Origin: Candidatus Nitrosomarinus sp.
GTDB taxonomy: Archaea; Thermoproteota; Nitrososphaeria; Nitrososphaerales; Nitrosopumilaceae
NCBI GenBank assembly: GCA_003702465.1
Contig: REGF01000043.1
Location: forward strand, 1-8,961
Length of the DNA: 8,961 bases
Direction of reading: 5' to 3'
This document shows, in pieces, positions 5,086 through 8,961 of this stretch. A program made the position numbers and the translations under genes. Numbering within the stretch: the stretch's first letter is position 1; each line of letters starts with the position of its first letter. The notes below the pieces were generated by a model. It was not told where the DNA came from, made no database searches, and saw nothing but the letters and a program-made list of their open reading frames with translations.

Positions 5086-5409
5086 ATGAAAATGATTCTA
5101 GAAGATTTAAGAAAAAAAGCACTTTACCAAAACTCTATTGAGATTTGGATTGGTATTAGTGAAGAAAAAACCCTAGATTGGTTCAATACTGAAAATTATC
5201 AAAAATTTATTGCATTTCTTTTAAAAAATGAATTGAACATGAAACAAATGACAATTTGTTTTGATGAGTCAGATAATGCATCTTATGGTGGACACAGCAA
5301 AAAGGTATTTGCAAATAATTTGGCTGCAATCAATGAGGTAAATTCACACTGTTATTCAATAAAATTAAAAGATAGTGCAATTGAATTAATCAGAAAATTT
5401 GAACTCTAG
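5086..5409 (+). CDS. Conserved-looking cytosolic protein, unknown function
   Basis: The ATG follows the zinc-ribbon gene's stop codon with no spacer, so the two genes form an operon and this one is probably translated by re-initiation; no clear Shine-Dalgarno site precedes it. An ATG two codons later (5092) is an alternative start. The 107-aa product appears alpha/beta: helix ILEDLRKKALYQ, strand IEIWIGI, helix NYQKFIAFLLKNELN, strand MTICFD, helix SKKVFANNLAAINEV and strand CYSIKL, then a final helix AIELIRKF. It has no membrane segment and two cysteines (C58, C89) that form no metal motif. I do not recognise the family. Tight coupling suggests it works with the membrane zinc-ribbon protein. 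It converges on dppC with five bases between the stops. Confidence 0.7.
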   Translation: MKMILEDLRKKALYQNSIEIWIGISEEKTLDWFNTENYQKFIAFLLKNELNMKQMTICFDESDNASYGGHSKKVFANNLAAINEVNSHCYSIKLKDSAIELIRKFEL

Positions 5410-5414
5410 ATCAA

Positions 5415-6782
5415 TTATCTTTTTAATTTTGGATTGATTATTGAATCTAAAGCATTTCCTATAAAGACAAATGCTAATCCTGTAATTGCAATCATTACCC
5501 CTGGTGGAACTATCCACCACCATAATCCTCTGGCTGCAGCTCCAAATGTATTGGCATCATGTAATATTTGACCCCATGTAGGAAATGAAGGATCTCCTAA
5601 ACCTAGAAAACTCAATCCTGCTTCAGTAGTGATTGCTGCTGGTACTGAAATTGCAACACTTGCAAATGCATATGGTAATAATTGTGGTAAGATGTGTTTG
5701 AATATCATTTTTGAATCTTTTTGACCCATCATGGATGCTGCTTCCACATATCCTCTAGTTTTGATTTGCAGTGACATACTTCTTGATACTTTGGCAATTC
5801 CTACCCATCCAAAAATCATCAAAAATCCAATCATAACAAAAATGCTGTTACTAATTGTCACTGAAAGTATAATCAAAAATGGTAATGCTGGTAATGCATA
5901 GATCACATCATTGAATCGCATTAACGCTTCATCTGTTTTCTTACCCTTGAATCCCGAGTAAACTCCGTAAATTAATCCCATAATTACTGATGCTATTGAT
6001 ACTACAAGACCAATGAATAATGCTAGAGGTGTTCCCCACAACAATCCTATGGCTAAATCTCGTCTTAATTCATCAGTTCCCATGATTCCAAAAGCTTTGC
6101 CACCAATGATTAAATTGGATTCAACGATTTTGCTTTTATTATCAATTTCAATTACTTCAATTAAAAATACATAATTTCCTTTGAGTGGTTCATTTGTATC
6201 GTCTTTAGAAAAAACAATTTCTTCTGCAGATAATTTCTCAATGTTAAAATCAAATTTGTCATTTTGCAAAACTAATTCTTTTTTTAGCATTGCATCTGTT
6301 GAAAATATTTTGTCCTCATGAATTGTATCTGTACTTGAATATGGCAATGCTGATGAAATTAATTTCAACTTCATACCGTCAGGACGTAAAACACTCATTT
6401 CTAATAATGGTGAATCTGAATATTTTGCTGAATATGAATAAATAAAATCATTTGGGAATTGATCATATTCAAAATTAACATTGAATTGATATGATGATAA
6501 ATTTATTTCATTATTTGAGAAATCATCTACTTTTGGATCTGTTAGTATTTTGTGTTCAGGAATTTTTTCTATTAAAAACAAATTTACCCAAACAGGAGTT
6601 GCTGCTTTTGGATACTCCATCCAACTTCCAGGATTGTTCCATTCTTGAAATGTCTCAACAGGAATAGTAGTAATTGTGAGTAATGATGTTGCAATTAGAA
6701 TTGTGAGAATAATGATTCCTGCAATTCCCATTTTGCTTTTGAAAAATTCTTTTTTGATATCTTGAGATGAAATGCTGCTCAT
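5415..6782 (-). CDS. dppC: ABC transporter permease, DppC-type, with large extracytoplasmic insertion
   Basis: The product is the second permease subunit of a peptide/nickel-type ABC importer. TM1 is at residues 18-38. A region of about 185 residues (about 45-230), rich in beta-strand-like segments and without hydrophobic spans, follows before the family hallmark GTDELRRD at 235-242. Next come the BPD_transp_1 core with about five membrane segments and the ATPase-contacting EAA loop, E347-AA to G353 and H363-ILP. The late family segments EAGLSFLGLGDP and TWGQIL are present. Usual DppC/OppC proteins are about 300 aa; this one is 455, the excess being the insertion, predicted to lie outside the membrane. 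The usual GTDxxGRD has R instead of the second G at residue 240. The ATG at 6782 is five bases after the dppB stop and has a GGAG site eight bases upstream. The substrate could be peptides, nickel or another small solute; dppC names the type only. Confidence 0.88.
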   Translation of the reverse strand: MSSISSQDIKKEFFKSKMGIAGIIILTILIATSLLTITTIPVETFQEWNNPGSWMEYPKAATPVWVNLFLIEKIPEHKILTDPKVDDFSNNEINLSSYQFNVNFEYDQFPNDFIYSYSAKYSDSPLLEMSVLRPDGMKLKLISSALPYSSTDTIHEDKIFSTDAMLKKELVLQNDKFDFNIEKLSAEEIVFSKDDTNEPLKGNYVFLIEVIEIDNKSKIVESNLIIGGKAFGIMGTDELRRDLAIGLLWGTPLALFIGLVVSIASVIMGLIYGVYSGFKGKKTDEALMRFNDVIYALPALPFLIILSVTISNSIFVMIGFLMIFGWVGIAKVSRSMSLQIKTRGYVEAASMMGQKDSKMIFKHILPQLLPYAFASVAISVPAAITTEAGLSFLGLGDPSFPTWGQILHDANTFGAAARGLWWWIVPPGVMIAITGLAFVFIGNALDSIINPKLKR

Positions 6783-6787
6783 TTTGA

Positions 6788-7846
6788 TTACTCCGTGTTT
6801 GTCCTAATTCTGGGATCAAAATATCCATAAAGTAAATCTGCAATGAATATGCTAACTAGGAAAAATACCGTAAGGATGTATGTTGCTCCAATAATTACTG
6901 GTAAATCCATGACTGTAATTGCTTCGAAATATAGTCTACCCATGCCTGGCCAATCAAATACTGCTTCTGTAATTATGGCCCCTCCCAATGAACCTGATAA
7001 ACTAAGTGCTAAAATTGTAACAATTGGAGGTGCTGCATTTTTTAATGCATGTGTGTATGTGATTTTGCGTTGTTTGATTCCAATTGCTTTTTTTGCTGTA
7101 ATGAAATCTTCTTGCATTATTCCTACCATAAAATTTCTTACAAGATATGCCCATGAACCAAAACCTATCATTACAATTGTAATTAATGGTAAAGTCATGT
7201 GATACAACAATGAACCAATGTAACCCGGGTCTGATGGTAAAATATCTGGAGTTGCCCTTGCTGGAAAAATTTGATATGTAAATGCAAATAGAAATATCAT
7301 CAACATTCCTATCCACCAAACTGGAAAACTTGAACTGATAATTGCAAAACTAGATGTTATTCTATCCACTGTAGAACCAATCTTGCTTGCAGATAACGCT
7401 CCAACAAAAATTCCTATTATTGAAATTAAGATTGTAGCTGTAGTGAATAGTAAGATTGTTCTTGGAAGTTTTTCAAAAATAATATCTTTTACATCTGATG
7501 AGCCAACATCACTAGTAAGAAAAGTTGCCTGTCCAAAATCTAATAAAATTATTTTGTACATTGTCAAACCAACTCTTTGTGGAGAGTACCACGGTTCATC
7601 CAAACCTAAAGTTTTGATCCGTTCATCTGTTCTATCTTGAATATATCCTTCAAATTCTTGCACTGATGAAAAACTTTGAACTATTTCGGGATTTTCAGTA
7701 ATTTCTGACCTGACTTGAAAAACAACTCCTTGTTTGAGTATGGTATCCATGTTGGAGCCAACAAGCATTATTGTGATTAGTAGTGTAATTAGTAAAACTC
7801 CAAACATTGTAGCTGCACGTTTGGCAATGTATTTTTTCATACTCAA
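6788..7846 (-). CDS. dppB: ABC transporter permease, DppB-type
   Basis: The 352-aa product is the first permease subunit of the same importer. The N-terminal YIAKRAATMFGVLLITLLITIM is the standard DppB opening (Y-x-x-RR followed by TM1). An extracytoplasmic segment of about 90 residues with the family's GLD(E/Q)P-like GLDEPWY follows. The six-helix core carries the EAA-type loop (A254, G256, H266-ALKNA), FDWPGMGRL at 297-305 and the C-terminal DPRIR. The length is normal for the family. Two starts are possible: TTG at 7846 (MSMKKY) or ATG at 7840 (MKKY). The TATA box centred near 7873 fits the TTG as a leaderless start (about 27 bp), so TTG is preferred, but the ATG with a six-base leader cannot be excluded. 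dppC follows five bases downstream. No binding protein or ATPase gene is within the window. Confidence 0.9.
   Translation of the reverse strand: MSMKKYIAKRAATMFGVLLITLLITIMLVGSNMDTILKQGVVFQVRSEITENPEIVQSFSSVQEFEGYIQDRTDERIKTLGLDEPWYSPQRVGLTMYKIILLDFGQATFLTSDVGSSDVKDIIFEKLPRTILLFTTATILISIIGIFVGALSASKIGSTVDRITSSFAIISSSFPVWWIGMLMIFLFAFTYQIFPARATPDILPSDPGYIGSLLYHMTLPLITIVMIGFGSWAYLVRNFMVGIMQEDFITAKKAIGIKQRKITYTHALKNAAPPIVTILALSLSGSLGGAIITEAVFDWPGMGRLYFEAITVMDLPVIIGATYILTVFFLVSIFIADLLYGYFDPRIRTNTE
6790..6793 (-). promoter_or_regulatory. Shine-Dalgarno site for dppC
   Basis: On the - strand GGAG overlaps the end of dppB (its last base pairs into the dppB stop region) and lies eight bases before the dppC ATG. 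It is the clearest ribosome-binding site in the window, as expected for the second gene of an archaeal operon when first genes are leaderless. Confidence 0.65.
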
Positions 7847-7869
7847 TAGTGATTTTTGTTAGAAATAGC

Positions 7870-7877
7870 TTATAATA
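7870..7877. promoter_or_regulatory. Shared near-symmetric TATA box, dppB / SWIM gene
   Basis: The only good TATA element in the 52-bp divergent gap is CTTATAATATTA at 7869-7880, whose reverse complement is TAATATTATAAG. Its centre is about 25.5 bp from the + strand ATG at 7899 and about 27.5 bp from the - strand TTG at 7846. One TFB/TBP site could therefore serve both leaderless genes in opposite directions. Confidence 0.5.
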
Positions 7878-7898
7878 TTATTAGATTTTCAGCATGAT

Positions 7899-8147
7899 AT
7901 GAGTAGTCCTGCTACTATCAAAAAAGCAAAAAAACTAGTTGATGATGGCTGTGTTTCTCAAATTGAAGATGATTTGTTTCAAATCAGATCTTCTTCAGAC
8001 CCTAACAAATCCTACTTTGTAACCTCTGATACTTGTGAATGTTTTGGATTCAAAAATTACTATAAATTTCATCACGGAAATGGACAAAAGGCTAATTGTT
8101 CTCATTTAGAGGCAATTAGAATTTTCAAAAAAGAAAATTCTGATTAA
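7899..8147 (+). CDS. SWIM zinc-finger domain protein
   Basis: The 82-aa product is almost entirely a SWIM domain. A helical N terminus (ATIKKAKKLVDDG) and the strand DLFQIRSSS lead into YFVTSDTCECFGF, with C46-x-C48, then an 18-residue spacer and C67-S-H69 at the start of the helix SHLEAIRIFKK. This is the defining C-x-C-xn-C-x-H pattern. SWIM domains bind DNA or mediate protein contacts and occur in bacterial, archaeal and eukaryotic proteins; stand-alone versions of about 80-100 aa are frequent in archaea and unassigned in function. The ATG at 7899 is supported by the TATA box at 7870-7877, shared with dppB. The stop TAA at 8145-8147 overlaps the - strand stop of the next gene. Confidence 0.85.
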   Translation: MSSPATIKKAKKLVDDGCVSQIEDDLFQIRSSSDPNKSYFVTSDTCECFGFKNYYKFHHGNGQKANCSHLEAIRIFKKENSD

Positions 8148-8482
8148 TTTTTAATTACTTTAGGATCTATTTTTCCTACTAGTGCTTTATTTTTTGTAAT
8201 AATAATTGGACGTAAAATCAATCCTGGATATTTTACCATGAGTTTGATAATTTCTGAATCTGATTTTTTATTTTCATCTAATTTCATTTCTTTGTATGTT
8301 TTGTCTCTTTTTCTAAGTAATTCAACTGGTTTTTTTCCTGTCATTTTAATTATTTTCTTTAATTCTGCTTCTGTAAATGGATCTTTGAAAAAATCTCTTG
8401 TATCTATGTCCATTTTCATTCGTTCAAATTCATTAATTGTTTTCTTGCATGTGATACAGGATGTTTTGTGATAAATTTTCAA
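8144..8482 (-). CDS. ArsC/Spx-family thioredoxin-fold protein, TTG start
   Basis: The 112-aa product starts MKIYHKTSCITCKKTI, the ArsC/Spx pattern of strand, then C9-x-x-C12 at the head of the first helix. It continues with TRDFFKDPFTEAELKKII, the segment KKPVELLRKRDKTYKEM and LMVKYPGLILRPIII, ending KALVGKIDP. C9 lines up with the catalytic cysteine of ArsC, R57 or R59 with its first conserved arginine, and R91-P92 with the conserved RP. The second cysteine makes a CxxC as in Spx and other redox-type members. A thiol-redox or regulatory role is as likely as arsenate reduction; no ars genes are nearby. The start is TTG at 8482, since no ATG precedes the family's first strand; a - strand TATA box at 8506-8513 fits it. 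Confidence 0.85.
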   Translation of the reverse strand: MKIYHKTSCITCKKTINEFERMKMDIDTRDFFKDPFTEAELKKIIKMTGKKPVELLRKRDKTYKEMKLDENKKSDSEIIKLMVKYPGLILRPIIITKNKALVGKIDPKVIKN

Positions 8483-8505
8483 TTATTCTTATTTTTAAAA
8501 TATGC

Positions 8506-8513
8506 CTTAAAAA
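8506..8513 (-). promoter_or_regulatory. TATA box for the ArsC/Spx-family gene
   Basis: On the - strand TTTTTAAG is centred 27.5 bp before the TTG at 8482, which supports leaderless initiation at a TTG. Confidence 0.5.
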
Positions 8514-8532
8514 CTCTTTAATTAAAGAAATA

Positions 8533-8540
8533 TTCAAATT
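8533..8540 (+). promoter_or_regulatory. Weak TATA-like element for the Cys/His mini-protein
   Basis: TTCAAATT is centred 26.5 bp before the ATG at 8563. The position is right but the sequence is a poor TATA match. Confidence 0.25.
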
Positions 8541-8562
8541 CACCTATTTGTAATGATTAACT

Positions 8563-8697
8563 ATGATTTGTGCTGCATGTGAAGGTAGAAAACACTTTGA
8601 ATGTATCGATTGTATGAACAATCACAAAACACATTTGTGCAGCTGTGATTGTCATGATGAAAATACTCAACCTCATGAAGTAGGAAAATCACATTAA
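8563..8697 (+). CDS. 44-aa Cys/His-rich probable zinc mini-protein
   Basis: An ATG at 8563 opens 44 codons ending with TAA at 8695-8697. Seven of 44 residues are cysteine and six are histidine. C3-x2-C6 and C14-x2-C17 form two knuckles seven residues apart; H21 and H24 follow, then C26-x-C28-x-C30-H31, with H38 and H44 in the polar tail. So many ligands in so short a chain imply binding of one or two zinc ions (or another metal), and chance is an unlikely source of two CxxC pairs plus CxCxCH. No family is recognised by name. The gene lies between the ArsC/Spx-family gene (divergent) and the PAC2-family gene (convergent, with overlapping stops), which also suggests a genuine gene filling this interval. 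Function is unknown: a metal store, a protein-contact module or a nucleic-acid binder are all possible. Confidence 0.7.
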   Translation: MICAACEGRKHFECIDCMNNHKTHLCSCDCHDENTQPHEVGKSH

Positions 8698-8961
8698 TTT
8701 TTAAATTTCAGATCAATTTCCTTTGCTAGAATCTCTAATTCCTCAGTATTTCCCAATTTTCTATATGTTAGTTTTTCAATTGTTTTGATTATACTAATAG
8801 CTGCTCTATACTGTGGAATTTCTGGCTGGTTTAACTCTCCATACATCCCTATTCCTTGAATGTCATGTTTTTTAGCAAATCCAAGAATCAATCCATTAAA
8901 TCCTGAAATTAATGATTTTTGAGGTGTTAAATTCAAATCCAATTTCTCCATTTGTTTTCTA
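8694..8961 (-). CDS. PAC2-family (proteasome assembly chaperone-like) protein, C-terminal part
   Basis: The frame is open on the - strand from the window end to TAA (8694-8696), so about 88 C-terminal residues are seen and the start lies beyond 8961. An ATG at 8951 is internal: the codons before it read Arg-Lys-Gln with no stop. The segment LISGFNGLILGFAKKHDIQG is the typical PAC2/DUF75 'G..sG.ngLLLg.....gi.gi' region. IGMYGE, then the proline-containing P-x-I-P-Q-Y-RAA and the helix ISIIKTIEKL, match the family's following segment. A short C-terminal helical tail ends the protein. PAC2 proteins are usually about 240 aa; archaeal members resemble eukaryotic proteasome assembly chaperone 2 and are related to ATP-grasp-associated proteins, but their own role is mostly inferred. 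Its stop overlaps that of the 44-aa gene. Confidence 0.8.
   Translation of the reverse strand, partial: RKQMEKLDLNLTPQKSLISGFNGLILGFAKKHDIQGIGMYGELNQPEIPQYRAAISIIKTIEKLTYRKLGNTEELEILAKEIDLKFKN

Noticed and set aside
6843..7640. Open frames on the + strand across dppB (6843-7202 and 7383-7640)
   Set aside because: They are antisense to a well-supported permease gene, have no family features and no fitting promoters; they are shadows of its codon pattern.
1..8961. CRISPR array, insertion sequence, tRNA or rRNA
   Set aside because: Reading both strands I saw no regularly spaced repeats, no transposase-like protein, no flanking inverted repeats and no tRNA-like cloverleaf.

Overview
The window looks like chromosomal DNA of a marine ammonia-oxidising archaeon (Thaumarchaeota/Nitrososphaerota, Nitrosopumilus-like). 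The evidence is: strongly A+T-rich DNA; short, tightly packed genes on both strands; archaeal TATA boxes centred about 25-28 bp upstream of almost every start codon, which implies mostly leaderless mRNAs; and a gene set typical of archaea (PAC2 proteasome-assembly-chaperone-like protein, free-standing Lrp/AsnC ligand-binding domain, JAMM protease, small zinc proteins). The lineage call is inferred from style and protein content, since there is no rRNA marker. No rRNA, tRNA, CRISPR, insertion sequence or phage gene was seen.

Layout. Positions 1-2062 carry + strand genes: the 3' part of a nitroreductase-family gene, a stand-alone Lrp/AsnC-type RAM domain, a 69-aa single-pass membrane protein, a 58-aa acidic small protein, an SRPBCC-fold protein with a GTG start, an unassigned gap of about 200 bp (possible structured RNA or antisense small ORF), and a C2H2 zinc-finger protein. 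Two - strand genes follow (2065-2895): a two-pass membrane protein and a second SRPBCC protein. A divergent promoter region then leads to a + strand cluster (2972-5409): a cysteine-free coiled-coil protein, a JAMM/MPN metalloprotease with a complete catalytic motif, a membrane-anchored zinc-ribbon protein and an abutting unknown protein.

Positions 5415-7846 (- strand) hold a DppB/DppC-type peptide/nickel ABC transporter permease pair. The second gene has a good Shine-Dalgarno site, and its DppC has an unusually large extracytoplasmic insertion. No substrate-binding protein or ATPase lies in the window. The right end (7899-8961) alternates strands gene by gene: SWIM zinc-finger protein (+), ArsC/Spx-family thioredoxin-fold protein (-), a 44-aa Cys/His-rich mini-protein (+), and the C-terminal part of a PAC2-family protein (-). 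At both convergent junctions here the two stop codons overlap in a single TTAA.

Functionally this is mostly a mosaic of small single-gene units rather than one pathway. The clear multi-gene unit is dppBC. The coiled-coil/JAMM/zinc-ribbon/unknown group is a possible second neighbourhood of linked function (protein turnover or modification at the membrane is speculative). I see no complete novel defence or mobile system. The most interesting leads are the coiled-coil + JAMM + membrane zinc-ribbon cluster, the DppC insertion, the 44-aa Cys/His protein, the shared near-symmetric TATA at 7870-7877, and the unassigned element at about 1655-1830.
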